A stretch of DNA of 64,000 bases, taken from Fretibacter rubidus. Its GTDB lineage: Bacteria; Pseudomonadota; Alphaproteobacteria; Caulobacterales; Maricaulaceae. The stretch spans positions 2,604,001-2,668,000 of the forward strand of contig NZ_CP163423.1 in NCBI RefSeq assembly GCF_041429785.1, given 5' to 3'. The notes beneath the pieces were generated by a model that worked only from the letters and a program-made list of their open reading frames with translations, made no database searches and was not told the origin of the DNA. This document shows, piece by piece, positions 34,781 to 43,079 of this stretch. The number at the start of each line of letters is the position of its first letter. The stretch's first letter is position 1. The position numbers and the translations under genes are program-made.

Positions 34781-35025
34781 TACTCGTTTGGCAGGGCATC
34801 AATCCAAGCTTTGACGCTGTCACCTGACATCGTTTCGCCCGTCAACTCATACTCGCGCCAGCGCTCAAGCAATGCGTTATAAACAAAATTTTCCGCTTCT
34901 TTTTCATCCACATATTCCTCAATTGCCTCTTTCATGAGGTAATGCGGTGAACGATCATGAACTTCAGCCAGCGTCTCAAGACGGGCTTTCATATCGTCAT
35001 CAAGACGGATTGCAACTGTTGGCAT
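34780..35025 (-). CDS. Ribbon-helix-helix antitoxin (ParD/CopG-like)
   Basis: The start at 35025 is chosen because GGAG lies 6 nt upstream; the frame extends further but without support. The 81-residue protein begins with a ribbon-helix-helix DNA-binding segment (VAIRLDDDMKARLETLAEVHDRSPHYLMKEAIEEY split as strand-helix-helix) followed by a C-terminal region likely to wrap the toxin. It is the first gene of the toxin-antitoxin pair and probably autoregulates it. Confidence 0.85.
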   Translation of the reverse strand: MPTVAIRLDDDMKARLETLAEVHDRSPHYLMKEAIEEYVDEKEAENFVYNALLERWREYELTGETMSGDSVKAWIDALPNE

Positions 35026-35101
35026 GGCTGGCTCCAGATTGAAATTCACCCACTGTATAACATTGTTATACACAATTGTCGAAGACTGAATAACAGCAAT
35101 T

Positions 35102-36304
35102 TTAAATCCGCTTTAAACACACCGCTGTGGCTTCGCCGCCGCCAATACAAAGGCTGGCAACGCCTTTATGTGCATTGCGAGATTCCATCGCCGCGATAAG
35201 TGTCGTGATAATGCGCGCACCAGACGCGCCAATCGGATGACCCAGCACACAACCGCCGCCGTTCACATTTACTTTGGCGTGATCAAGGCCAAGCTCTTGC
35301 ATGGCAATCATGGGGACGACAGCAAAGGCTTCATTTATTTCCCACAGATCAACATCGGATGCGTCCCATCCCGCTTTGTCCAAAGCCTTTTTCATGGCGT
35401 TAACTGGGGCTGTCGTGAAATAGGCGGGCGCATGGGCGTGGGCGGCATGTGACACCACTTCTGCCAAAATCTTATGCCCCTCGTCCAAAGCTTGGGAGCG
35501 GCGCATCATGACCAAGGCCGCAGCACCATCATTAATGGAACTGGCATTGGCAGCTGTCACCGTGCCGTCCTTAGTGAACACCGCGCGTAGGGTTGGTATC
35601 TTTTCAGGCCGCGCGTTTTTGGGACCTTCATCCTCTGAGACGACGGTATCACCCTTGCGACCTTTTACGGTAACCGCTGTAATCTCGCGCTCAAACGCAC
35701 CGCTGTCTTGAGCGGCTTTGGCACGGGCAACCGACTCAATAGCGTAAGCGTCCTGGGCTTCGCGGGTGAATTGATATTCCGCTGCAATCATATCGGCAAA
35801 CACACCCATTGATGCGTTTCCAGGGGCGCCGCCCTCATAAGCATCGGTCAAGCCGTCATACATCATGCTATCAATCATTTTGGTATCACCCATACGCGCG
35901 CCGCTCCGCGCAGATGGCATCAGATACGGTGCCGCCGTCATATTTTCCATTCCACCAGCGACCGCCACGTTAATACTGCCCGCTTTAATCGCGTCATGGG
36001 CCATAATAGCAGCCTGCATACCGCTGCCACACATTTTATTGACTGTGGTCGCTTCGCATCCCTCACCCAGGCCAGCATAGATCGCGGCTTGACGGGCTGG
36101 TGCTTGGCCTTGGCCCGCTGGCAGGACGCAGCCCATGATGGTCTGCTCAATCTTATCACTGTCCACGCCCGCGTCTTTCATTGCACCTTCAATAGCGGCT
36201 GCGCCAAGCTTGGGTGCCGGAACAGAGGCAAAGGCCCCTTGAAATGCGCCCATCGGCGTACGCGCCATACCGACAATAACAACAGGATCAGAAGAGGAAG
36301 TCAT
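35102..36304 (-). CDS. Acetyl-CoA acetyltransferase (thiolase)
   Basis: Thiolases cleave or form 3-oxoacyl-CoA. The 400-residue protein has the nucleophile in NKMCGSGMQA (Cys92), the GGGCVLGHPIGASGAR motif (His) and the second active-site Cys in SLCIGGGE near the C-terminus. Its subclass is biosynthetic-like. It may feed on acyl-CoA from the adjacent branched-chain amino acid pathway, but it lies on its own transcript. The start at 36304 gives the usual length. Confidence 0.93.
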   Translation of the reverse strand: MTSSSDPVVIVGMARTPMGAFQGAFASVPAPKLGAAAIEGAMKDAGVDSDKIEQTIMGCVLPAGQGQAPARQAAIYAGLGEGCEATTVNKMCGSGMQAAIMAHDAIKAGSINVAVAGGMENMTAAPYLMPSARSGARMGDTKMIDSMMYDGLTDAYEGGAPGNASMGVFADMIAAEYQFTREAQDAYAIESVARAKAAQDSGAFEREITAVTVKGRKGDTVVSEDEGPKNARPEKIPTLRAVFTKDGTVTAANASSINDGAAALVMMRRSQALDEGHKILAEVVSHAAHAHAPAYFTTAPVNAMKKALDKAGWDASDVDLWEINEAFAVVPMIAMQELGLDHAKVNVNGGGCVLGHPIGASGARIITTLIAAMESRNAHKGVASLCIGGGEATAVCLKRI

Positions 36305-36343
36305 AAGCGTGTCCTTTGAGACGGTTATAATGATTATTGAGGA

Positions 36344-36541
36344 TTATTCATTGGATGCATCGGCGGCATCGCGCTTGGCTTTCAAACGCGCTTTGCGAGC
36401 GGCCTCTTTGTTAGCGCGGGTTTGCTCTAGCTGTTTTTTTACTTTGCGCGAGTGGTTAAAAGCAAACACCAATAAGACAAGGCCAATCACGACAGCAATC
36501 AACACATATATGTTATCCAATGGGGTCGGCAGAAAACTCAC
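36344..36541 (-). CDS. Small single-pass membrane protein
   Basis: I do not recognise a family. With the GTG start at 36541 (AAGGA 7 nt upstream) the product has 65 residues, a single helix (about residues 9-30: NIYVLIAVVIGLVLLVFAF) and a Lys/Arg/Ala-rich cytoplasmic tail predicted as a coiled coil. A longer start at 36568 would begin inside a terminator stem and is unlikely. It is just downstream of the terminator that ends the dodecin-like gene. Confidence 0.65.
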   Translation of the reverse strand: MSFLPTPLDNIYVLIAVVIGLVLLVFAFNHSRKVKKQLEQTRANKEAARKARLKAKRDAADASNE

Positions 36542-36554
36542 GGTCACATCCTTA

Positions 36555-36587
36555 TAAAAAAAGCTCACCCCTAATTAAGGGGTGAGC
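36555..36587 (-). terminator. Rho-independent terminator of the dodecin-like gene
   Basis: On the minus strand GCTCACCCCT and AGGGGTGAGC form a perfect 10-bp stem around a 5-nt loop, followed by seven T residues. It lies about 40 nt after the stop codon of the dodecin-like gene. Confidence 0.93.
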
Positions 36588-36627
36588 CAGAAATAACAAG
36601 CGGGGCGCGCCCCAATTATTGGGACAA

Positions 36628-36831
36628 TTAGTCTTTGACCTCGAACGTCACCTGCATATTCACGCGAAACATTGTGACATTGCCCCCGTCCACGACACAA
36701 GATTGGTCGTTAATGTAGCAAGACTTGATGCCTTTAACAGTTTTGCTCATACGGGCGACGCCCACTTGAATAGCATCTTCAAAAGACTTCGCAGATTCGC
36801 TCATAATCTGCACTGATTTCATAATGGCCAT
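36628..36831 (-). CDS. Dodecin-like protein
   Basis: The start at 36831 has AAGGAGG 5 nt upstream, so the product has 67 residues, the size of dodecins (hollow 12-mers that bind flavin or CoA). Dodecin-like features are SAKSFEDAIQVGVARMSKTVKGI and the closing VTMFRVNMQVTFEV strand. Where proteobacterial dodecins known to me have GAW(I/V)xxQ, this protein has SCYINDQ, so the flavin-stacking Trp seems to be Tyr while the Gln is kept. It is a separate unit ending in a strong terminator. Confidence 0.85.
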   Translation of the reverse strand: MAIMKSVQIMSESAKSFEDAIQVGVARMSKTVKGIKSCYINDQSCVVDGGNVTMFRVNMQVTFEVKD

Positions 36832-36916
36832 AGTATCCTCCTTGGTTAGCTGTAACCTTAGTAACAAATCTTCGACGATAATAACAGGACGCAATCATGA
36901 CCATTTTGCCAGATCA

Positions 36917-38080
36917 CTATTCCGCCTTTACAATCCAGCCACCGCCAAGCGTGCGGGCGCTATCCGCCTCTGGGTCGTAAAACACACAGGCCTGTCCAGG
37001 GGATATACCCTCATCGGCGGTCTCTAGCTTTATCACGATATGATTACCGCGCATCTCAAACACGGCAGGACGCGGCGGCGTGGTGCTTCGCAGTTTCACA
37101 TTGACCTTACGCCCGACAAGTTCTGCGCCGAAATCACCGTCTCCAATCCAATTCACTTCGTCTAGATAGATGATATCGCGTAATAATGCCCCACGCGGGC
37201 CAACAATGACCTCGCCTTTATCCGCGTCAATGCGCACAACATAAAGCGGGTCAAGACCAGAGCCGTGCTCTAACCCTAGGCCGCGGCGCTGTCCGATAGT
37301 GTAATACATGACGCCCCGGTGAGTGCCCAATACTGTGCCGTCCAAATGCACCATATTTCCGGGTTGCGCCGCCGCAGGACGGATTTTTTCAATCACATCT
37401 GTATATTTACCCGTGGGCACAAAACAAATGTCCTGGCTGTCTGGTTTGGCTGCCACGTTAAGACCAAGCTCTACGGCGAGTTTGCGGGTCTCTGATTTAT
37501 TCATCGCACCTAACGGAAACCGTAGAAAATCCAATTGCTCTCGCGTGGTCGCAAAGAGGAAATAACTTTGGTCTTTGCCGCCATCAAAGCCGCGGTGCAA
37601 TTCTGGCCCGTTGTCACCGTCAATACGTTGGATATAATGCCCTGTCGCCATACAGTCCGCGCCCAAGTCTTTTGCGACTTGCAGGAGATCTCGAAACTTC
37701 ACCGTTTGATTACAACGCACACAAGGGATGGGCGTGGCCCCTTTTAGGTAGGTATCGGCGAAATCATCAATAACGCTTTCTTTGAAGTTACTTTCATAAT
37801 CCAAAACATAATGCGGAAAACCCATCATTTCTGATACGCGTTTCGCATCATAGATATCTTGACCTGCGCAACAGGCTTTGGCCTTTTTGATCGCCTCGCC
37901 GTGATCATAAAGCTGCAAGGTCACGCCAACCACATCATAGCCTTCGCGCGCGAGCATGGCTGCACAAACAGAGCTATCCACCCCGCCGCTCATGGCGACA
38001 ACCACGCGTGTGTCAGATTCTGACTTGGGAAAGCCGAGCGAATTTAACGTTTTGGCATCTTTTAGGGCGGGTGCCGTCAC
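36917..38080 (-). CDS. mnmA: tRNA 2-thiouridylase MnmA
   Basis: MnmA installs 2-thiouridine at the wobble base of Lys, Glu and Gln tRNAs. The 387-residue protein has the PP-loop SGGVDSS at 31-37, the catalytic cysteines in [12 protein letters not shown] and SQDICFVP, and the barrel and beta domains ending in [10 protein letters not shown]. Catalytic Cys spacing is normal. It diverges from sciP, and the shared gap is 342 bp long. Confidence 0.95.
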   Translation of the reverse strand: MTAPALKDAKTLNSLGFPKSESDTRVVVAMSGGVDSSVCAAMLAREGYDVVGVTLQLYDHGEAIKKAKACCAGQDIYDAKRVSEMMGFPHYVLDYESNFKESVIDDFADTYLKGATPIPCVRCNQTVKFRDLLQVAKDLGADCMATGHYIQRIDGDNGPELHRGFDGGKDQSYFLFATTREQLDFLRFPLGAMNKSETRKLAVELGLNVAAKPDSQDICFVPTGKYTDVIEKIRPAAAQPGNMVHLDGTVLGTHRGVMYYTIGQRRGLGLEHGSGLDPLYVVRIDADKGEVIVGPRGALLRDIIYLDEVNWIGDGDFGAELVGRKVNVKLRSTTPPRPAVFEMRGNHIVIKLETADEGISPGQACVFYDPEADSARTLGGGWIVKAE

Positions 38081-38243
38081 AATTCACATCCTTCACGGGT
38101 TAAATTTCAGCGGGCCGTAGCCCATTTTCGTCTATTTATGCAAAGTTTTAAAATAATTTCACATTTAATTTGCACGCCATATAGGGGGCCAATCGTCCCA
38201 AGTCGATACAAAGCCGCAGAAAGTGTTGCAAAACACGTCCGTA

Positions 38244-38324
38244 GAATCTCAATAGAATCAAAGGATTAGATTTTGCTGTAAACCTTTATTAACGATAAGG
38301 GCGATTCTGTTAACCTTCGTAAAC
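38244..38324. promoter_or_regulatory. Cell-cycle-type promoter elements upstream of sciP
   Basis: The 342-bp gap 38081-38422 between mnmA and sciP has no gene. It holds three GANTC sites (GAATC at 38244 and 38255, GATTC at 38303), the CcrM methylation sequence, and a CtrA-like half site TTAACC at 38310 followed by TTCGTAAAC. In Caulobacter sciP is transcribed in a CtrA-dependent, cell-cycle-timed way. The half-site spacing (N6) deviates from the TTAA-N7-TTAA consensus, so the CtrA part is tentative. Confidence 0.5.
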
Positions 38325-38422
38325 TATTGAATTTACTCAATTTTTACCCGCAGGCTTAAACTCTTTTTAAGACCCTCACATTACACAGAATTCATAACAA
38401 AAATAAGCGAGTGAGGGGCAGC

Positions 38423-38695
38423 ATGACTGACCGCAAAGTAAAAAGAGAGAATGTGGTGATTGGGCCGGAGGGAACGCCTTTGACCTTGGCAGATTTGCCA
38501 AAACCATCAACAGTGCGTTGGGTTATCCGACGTAAAGCCGAAGTCGTCGCCGCTGTGCGGGGTGGACTTTTAACATTAGAAGCCGCCTGCGAGCGTTACG
38601 GCCTATCGGCCGAAGAATTTATGTCTTGGCAGCGCAGTATTGAAAGCTACGGCATCGCTGGGCTGCGCACGACGCGTGTACAGCAATACCGCTAA
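38423..38695 (+). CDS. sciP: CtrA inhibitor SciP (DUF1153)
   Basis: SciP binds CtrA-controlled promoters and blocks transcription in G1 in Caulobacter. The 90-residue protein matches it through TPLTLADLPKPSTVRWVIRR, KAEVVAAVRGGLLTLEAACERY and the C-terminal TTRVQQYR, forming a helix-turn-helix. The start ATG 38423 is preferred over the upstream GTG because GAGGGG lies 5 nt before it. A strong terminator follows. It lies about 3.8 kb from ctrA itself. Confidence 0.95.
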   Translation: MTDRKVKRENVVIGPEGTPLTLADLPKPSTVRWVIRRKAEVVAAVRGGLLTLEAACERYGLSAEEFMSWQRSIESYGIAGLRTTRVQQYR

Positions 38696-38717
38696 GTTAG
38701 ATTTTAGATTTAGATAA

Positions 38718-38744
38718 AGACCCTGCCGTAAGGCGGGGTTTTTT
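38718..38744 (+). terminator. Rho-independent terminator of sciP
   Basis: ACCCTGCC pairs with GGCGGGGT (one G-T pair) around GTAA, followed by T6. It begins about 24 nt after the sciP stop codon. Confidence 0.93.
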
Positions 38745-38927
38745 GTGCCCAATCACAATAGATCAGAGCGTTTTCCTTACCGAGCGTAATAATCATCACC
38801 GACATAAAATGGTCACAACTCTTAACCGCTATTAAGCACGTCTCTTAGCGGGGGTTTAACGCGACTTTGCTACATAGTCTTATCGGAGCAGCCGACAGAG
38901 TTCGCCCGAAGTGAATGGCCCCATAAA

Positions 38928-39662
38928 ATGGGGGGTGTAGCATTGAGAGATTTTATGGCTTTAGACACATTGCCCCATTTGAGCCCTGCCTATCAGCCGG
39001 CTGGACGGTTAATCCCGATATTCACAGCCAGCGATGAAGGTGAAAATGCACAAGCGTCTATCAAGCTAACGCTCAGCCTGGCCAAATCAGCCGCCGCGCG
39101 CGGTGAAACTGTACTCATGCTGGACGCTCAAGACGGAGCGTTAATGACAGCGGCGGGTATCATCTATAACAAAACCCTTGGTGATGTGCTATATCGTGGG
39201 GCTGACATTACGGATGTTCTGTATATCACCAGCAATGAGCATTTTACGGCCTGCGCTTGTGGCGATGCACAGATGGATGTTGTTCTCGGCAGTATGGCCG
39301 CGCTGTCACTGTCTTATGATTGGGTTTTTGTCGCTGCCCCCGTGGGTTGCACGCCCGCCCATACGCGGCTAGCCCAAGCGTCCGATGTTAGTGTCATGAC
39401 CTATAGTGCGGCGTCAGATCACTTTATGCGGGCCTATTGGATGATGGAAGCGATGCGCACACGCGCTCCGAAATTTGATCCGTTAGTGCTTTCCACTGGC
39501 CCACAAGATTTGGCGGTTGAGAGCGCATTATTGCTCTCTGATACGATACGGCAGTTCCTCGGCGCCCCGCCGCCTTACGGCGGGCATTTGACCGACCCAA
39601 ATTTAAATACGCGTATTTTGGATAAAATCAGCGAAGTTGCCGCTCAAATCGCTGTCGCCTAA
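38928..39662 (+). CDS. MinD/FlhG-like protein without a recognisable P-loop
   Basis: The 244-residue protein looks like the MinD/FlhG/ParA superfamily by pattern: LSLAKSAAARGETVLMLDAQDGALMT corresponds to the lysine-loop helix and the Walker A-prime strand-Asp region. Later it has YDWVFVAAPVG, matching the Walker B strand, and SDVSVMTYSA. However, where MinD has KGGVGKT it has ASDEGENAQAS, with no lysine, so ATP binding is doubtful. A role in flagellar placement or in regulation is possible given sciP next door. The start is uncertain: ATG 38928, TTG 38943 and ATG 38955 are candidates. Confidence 0.6.
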   Translation: MGGVALRDFMALDTLPHLSPAYQPAGRLIPIFTASDEGENAQASIKLTLSLAKSAAARGETVLMLDAQDGALMTAAGIIYNKTLGDVLYRGADITDVLYITSNEHFTACACGDAQMDVVLGSMAALSLSYDWVFVAAPVGCTPAHTRLAQASDVSVMTYSAASDHFMRAYWMMEAMRTRAPKFDPLVLSTGPQDLAVESALLLSDTIRQFLGAPPPYGGHLTDPNLNTRILDKISEVAAQIAVA

Positions 39663-39753
39663 AATTCTGCATTAAAAAATTGTCATCTGCGAAGGAATTT
39701 CCTCTCCCGCTCGTTTGTCTCTATGAACGACACAACGGAAAAAGGATTTTACC

Positions 39754-40413
39754 ATGTCAGATATTACCAACCGTATGACCAAAGCCGCAATCTTGTTGGC
39801 GGGTGCATCATTGCTATCAACCGCTGCTTTCGCCAAGCCTGGACCCAAAGCCGACCTTAACCAAGACGGCCAAGTCACCAAGGCAGAATTTATGACGGCG
39901 ACGACAACGCGTTTTGTGACCGCTGATCTTAACGGTGACGGTATGCTGTCTAAGGACGAAATGAAAGCCGGGCGAGAAGCCATGAAAGACGCCCGCGCGT
40001 CAGAACGTTTTTCGCGCGCTGACGCCAATGGTGACGGTGTCATCACACGCGCCGAGCACGATGCCCTGCGCGAACAGCATGAGGCGAAACGCGGAGAGAA
40101 ACGCGCAGAAATGAAGGCCCGTATTGATACCAATGGCGACGGCACAATAAGCGAGGCTGAGCGCGCAACAGCGAAAGCGGAACGCAAAGCCAAACGCGCA
40201 GAGCGCAAAGCAGAAAAAGGTCAGCGTGGTGAACGCGGCATGAAACGCCCAGTGCGTGATGCTAATGGTGACGGCTTTATTACGCGCGCGGAATACGAAG
40301 CCTCCGCCGAGGCCATGTTTACACGCATGGACGCCAATGGTGACGGCGTGCTGACCAAAGGCGAAGGCCGTAAGCGTAAAGGCAAGCGTAAAGGTAAGCG
40401 CGGCCAGCGCTAG
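39754..40413 (+). CDS. Secreted protein with six EF-hand loops
   Basis: The 219-residue product has a Sec signal ending AFA-KPGP and six canonical EF-hand loops of the DxNxDGxxxxxE type (ADLNQDGQVTKAEF, ADLNGDGMLSKDEM, ADANGDGVITRAEH, IDTNGDGTISEAER, RDANGDGFITRAEY, MDANGDGVLTKGEG). A basic Lys/Arg-rich stretch separates loops four and five and closes the protein. It is presumably a periplasmic calcium-binding or calcium-sensing protein. The sigma factor gene starts only 10 nt downstream. Confidence 0.88.
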   Translation: MSDITNRMTKAAILLAGASLLSTAAFAKPGPKADLNQDGQVTKAEFMTATTTRFVTADLNGDGMLSKDEMKAGREAMKDARASERFSRADANGDGVITRAEHDALREQHEAKRGEKRAEMKARIDTNGDGTISEAERATAKAERKAKRAERKAEKGQRGERGMKRPVRDANGDGFITRAEYEASAEAMFTRMDANGDGVLTKGEGRKRKGKRKGKRGQR

Positions 40414-40423
40414 GATTGGCTAC

Positions 40424-40993
40424 TTGCCCGACTTAGTGACAGACCTTGATGCAGACCTCATCCCCCGCCTTGCCGCGGGGGATGACAAAGCCTTGGGCGA
40501 ATTAATGGACCGCCATATGAGCCGCATCCACGGCCTTGCGACGCGCCTGCTTGGCGATCCCGTTATGGCTGAAGACGTGACGCAGACGGTGTTTTTAAAA
40601 ACGTGGCAGATAGCTCCTGATTGGGTGCCAGGTAAAGCCAAATTAATCACTTGGATGAGCCGTATCGGTACCCACGCCTGCTTTGATATTATTAAAAAGA
40701 AAAAGCCGGTTTACGTGGATAGCCCCCCAGAGTTAATCGATGATCATGATGATGCCGCCAAAGGGTTGATGATTGCGCAGCGCAGGCAAACGGTGGATAG
40801 CGCGCTCGCCGCCTTGCCCGATAATCAGCGCGCCGCCATGGTGCTGTGTTATTATCAATATATGAGCCAAACAGAGGCGGCGGAGATTTTAGGCGTAAGC
40901 GTGAAAGCCTATGAAAGCCTGTTATCACGCGCGCGACGGCAACTGAGCCGGACCTTAGACCCAGAACTGCTTAATCTCGGCGCAGCGGAATAG
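40424..40993 (+). CDS. ECF-type RNA polymerase sigma factor
   Basis: The 189-residue protein has sigma region 2 (LGELMDRHMSRIHGLATRLL and AEDVTQTVFLKTWQ) and region 4 (LAALPDNQRAAMVLCYYQYMSQTEAAEILGVSVKAYESLLSRARRQL, as a helix-turn-helix). It starts at TTG 40424 with AGGA 8 nt upstream; GTG 40436 is an alternative. It lies directly behind the EF-hand gene and before a membrane protein that could be its anti-sigma factor. The signal it responds to is unknown. Confidence 0.9.
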   Translation: MPDLVTDLDADLIPRLAAGDDKALGELMDRHMSRIHGLATRLLGDPVMAEDVTQTVFLKTWQIAPDWVPGKAKLITWMSRIGTHACFDIIKKKKPVYVDSPPELIDDHDDAAKGLMIAQRRQTVDSALAALPDNQRAAMVLCYYQYMSQTEAAEILGVSVKAYESLLSRARRQLSRTLDPELLNLGAAE

Positions 40994-41005
40994 AGAGAGA
41001 TTTTT

Positions 41006-41440
41006 ATGACAGACGATTTGAAACATTTGATAGACATTTACGGCGCGGATAGCGCGCGTTGGCCTGCACATTTGCGTGCACAAGCTGATACGGCTTTGCG
41101 GGCTAACCCAAGCCACGCGGAGACCGCAGCCGCTTTGGATAACGCCCTGGACAGCCATGTTGTCGCCAAACCCAGTGACTTACTACGCGCGCGTATTTTG
41201 AAAGCCGCCAAAGCGGAAAGTAAAACGTCAACATCCCCCCACGGTGCGTCTAATGACAGGCCTCGCGGCAAAACCAACGTCTTTCGGTTTGCTGCAGCCG
41301 CAGCCGCATTGATGGTCTGCGCCGTTGTGGGCTATCAAACACTTTCGCCTAGCCCGACGACGGATCAAACAATATGGGTCGAAGCCGCCAATGATCTGGG
41401 CATTGAGGATTTATATGCGTGGGTTGAGGGCGAAACCTAA
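41006..41440 (+). CDS. Putative anti-sigma factor, single-pass membrane protein
   Basis: The 144-residue product has an N-terminal cytosolic helical region with DIYGADSARWPAHLRAQADTAL, a membrane helix at about residues 93-110 (FRFAAAAAALMVCAVVGYQ) and a short periplasmic tail. No HxxxCxxC zinc motif is present. The layout and position 12 nt after the sigma gene suggest an anti-sigma factor, inferred from context. GAGAGAG precedes the ATG. A hairpin with a T run follows. Confidence 0.7.
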   Translation: MTDDLKHLIDIYGADSARWPAHLRAQADTALRANPSHAETAAALDNALDSHVVAKPSDLLRARILKAAKAESKTSTSPHGASNDRPRGKTNVFRFAAAAAALMVCAVVGYQTLSPSPTTDQTIWVEAANDLGIEDLYAWVEGET

Positions 41441-41474
41441 GCCCTCTTTATCAATGGTACATGAAAACAAAAAA

Positions 41475-41512
41475 ACGGACGGTGCATCCCAATAGGATAC
41501 CCGTCCGCTTTT
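41475..41512 (+). terminator. Terminator of the EF-hand/sigma/anti-sigma unit
   Basis: CGGACGG and CCGTCCG form the outer stem, with GCATCC/GGATAC continuing it around CAATA, ending in CTTTT. It starts about 35 nt after the anti-sigma-like gene. Confidence 0.8.
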
Positions 41513-41554
41513 ATGTCTTCCCCCCGAAAGACATAGTCCCTCACCTGAGTGAGG
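41512..41554. repeat. Two further short palindromes next to the terminator
   Basis: TATGTCTT/AAGACATA around a C-rich loop (41512-41535) and CCTCAC-CTGA-GTGAGG (41539-41554) follow the terminator at once. They fill the gap between the convergent anti-sigma and fliJ-like genes, and they may terminate the minus-strand transcript. Confidence 0.6.
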
Positions 41555-41578
41555 AAATCCCACATTGCCGCTGAAAGT

Positions 41579-41950
41579 TTAGGCGCGCTTTTGCATCGCC
41601 TTTTCAGCCTTGGCTGCCATTTGGCGGGCTTTTACCCGCTCAAAGCTGTCGAGCGCATCAAGTGCGATGCGCAAATCGCCAGCCAGATCAGCCGTTTGCA
41701 TTTGGATGTCCGTTAATGAACTCCGAATATTGTCTTTTCGCGCAATGACTGACTTGGCATATGAGCCATAAGCCACATAACCATCTTTTTGCGCGTTCGC
41801 TTCGACGTCGTCTTCAGGGACGCTATCGTTTAATTTGCGGATTTGTCGTTCCAGATCTTCTCTTGTTGCCTCTAAAACCGCGATCCGTTTTTGCAATTCA
41901 GCAATTTGGAAGCGCGTTTGGCGAACATTCTTGTCCATCGCACTGTTCAT
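41579..41950 (-). CDS. fliJ: FliJ-like flagellar export protein
   Basis: Starting at ATG 41950 (AGGTG 5 nt upstream) the product has 123 residues and is almost entirely helical coiled coil, with heptad-like stretches RFQIAELQKRIAVLEATREDLERQI split by a loop near residue 55, and a basic C-terminus. This is the size and architecture of FliJ, the export-chaperone escort that works with the FliI ATPase in the flagellar type III apparatus. No fliI lies beside it here. The call rests on coiled-coil shape and location by ctrA. Confidence 0.6.
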   Translation of the reverse strand: MNSAMDKNVRQTRFQIAELQKRIAVLEATREDLERQIRKLNDSVPEDDVEANAQKDGYVAYGSYAKSVIARKDNIRSSLTDIQMQTADLAGDLRIALDALDSFERVKARQMAAKAEKAMQKRA

Positions 41951-42083
41951 AATCTCACCTAACACCATTTTTCATGGCGGTTTTCCCGCCTTATGGGATT
42001 GTTTATAGGGACACATGTTTACGATACGGTGAAAATTCGTGAAAAATAAAGTGTAAACGCAAGGGCTTAACAATAACACGCTG

Positions 42084-42159
42084 TTAACTTTTGGTTTACG
42101 GGATTCACGTAAGGCTAGTTCTACGTTAACTATATTCCGTTGGCTTCGGAATTTGATTC
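42084..42159 (+). promoter_or_regulatory. ctrA promoter: CtrA-like box and GANTC sites
   Basis: TTAA-CTTTTGG-TTTAC at 42084-42099 fits the CtrA box TTAA-N7-TTAAC with one mismatch, consistent with ctrA autoregulation. GATTC sites occur at 42102 and 42155, the CcrM methylation sequence; in Caulobacter methylation of a GANTC in ctrA P1 times its transcription. The upstream stretch also has TTAACAATAACACG repeats. These elements are by sequence match only. Confidence 0.65.
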
Positions 42160-42177
42160 GCCTGGGAGGGACATAAC

Positions 42178-42873
42178 ATGCGCGTTCTTTTAATTGAAGA
42201 TGATAGCGCAACTGCGCAAGGCATCGAATTGATGCTTAAAACCGAAGGGTTCAATGTCTATACGACGGACCTGGGCGAAGAAGGTGTCGATCTCGGCAAA
42301 CTTTACGATTACGATATTATTCTATTGGATCTTAATTTGCCTGATATGCCAGGATTTGATGTGTTGAAGACGCTGCGCATGGCGAAGGTCAATACACCGA
42401 TCTTTATTCTGTCTGGCACATCTGATGTCGACAGCAAGGTTCGCGGTCTTGGCACTGGGGCTGATGACTATATGACAAAGCCGTTCCACAAAGACGAGCT
42501 TATCGCGCGTATCCACTCTGTTGTGCGCCGCTCCAAAGGTCACAGCCAGTCCATCATTACAACAGGCGATATCAAGGTGAACCTTGATGCCAAAACTGTT
42601 GAAGTTGGGGATCACCGCGTCCATCTGACAGGCAAAGAATACCAGATGCTAGAGCTTTTATCACTTCGCAAAGGCACAACCCTAACGAAGGAAATGTTCC
42701 TGAACCACCTATACGGCGGCATGGACGAGCCTGAGCTAAAAATTATTGACGTGTTTATTTGTAAGCTGCGCAAGAAAATCGCAGCCGCCACACAAGGCGA
42801 GCATTACATTGAAACCGTTTGGGGCCGAGGCTACGTCCTTCGCGACCCAGCCAAAGACAAAATGTCTGCCTAA
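42178..42873 (+). CDS. ctrA: Cell-cycle response regulator CtrA
   Basis: CtrA is the master regulator of the alphaproteobacterial cell cycle, silencing replication origins and activating division and flagellar genes when phosphorylated through CckA-ChpT. The 231-residue protein has a receiver domain with phosphorylated Asp51 in [11 protein letters not shown] and Lys in [10 protein letters not shown], then an OmpR-type winged helix ([42 protein letters not shown]). GGGAGGG precedes the ATG. A strong terminator follows. Confidence 0.97.
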   Translation: MRVLLIEDDSATAQGIELMLKTEGFNVYTTDLGEEGVDLGKLYDYDIILLDLNLPDMPGFDVLKTLRMAKVNTPIFILSGTSDVDSKVRGLGTGADDYMTKPFHKDELIARIHSVVRRSKGHSQSIITTGDIKVNLDAKTVEVGDHRVHLTGKEYQMLELLSLRKGTTLTKEMFLNHLYGGMDEPELKIIDVFICKLRKKIAAATQGEHYIETVWGRGYVLRDPAKDKMSA

Positions 42874-42908
42874 GACCTATATCAGAATAGCTGCTCCCAC
42901 AGCGAAAC

Positions 42909-42942
42909 AAACCCGCTCCTCAAATTTGAGAGCGGGTTTTTT
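42909..42942 (+). terminator. Rho-independent terminator of ctrA
   Basis: AAACCCGCT and AGCGGGTTT pair, with a one-base bulge and an inner self-complementary CTCAAATTTGAG, followed by T6. It begins about 36 nt after the ctrA stop. Confidence 0.92.
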
Positions 42943-43079
42943 CTTGGGCCGTTCACAGAGCAACTTTCAAAGCGCTTGGCGATAAGCTGCCTCAGGCTTT
43001 ATCGTGACAAAGCCTTAGCAATAGTGTTACCCTCATCCAAAAGTAGCCAAAGAGCTGCTCGACTATGGGGGATATCATC

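Noticed and set aside
38830-38850. CTTAACCGCTATTAAG as a CtrA box upstream of the MinD-like gene
   Set aside because: The half sites are spaced by 6, not the 7 of the TTAA-N7-TTAA consensus, so it was not listed as a site.
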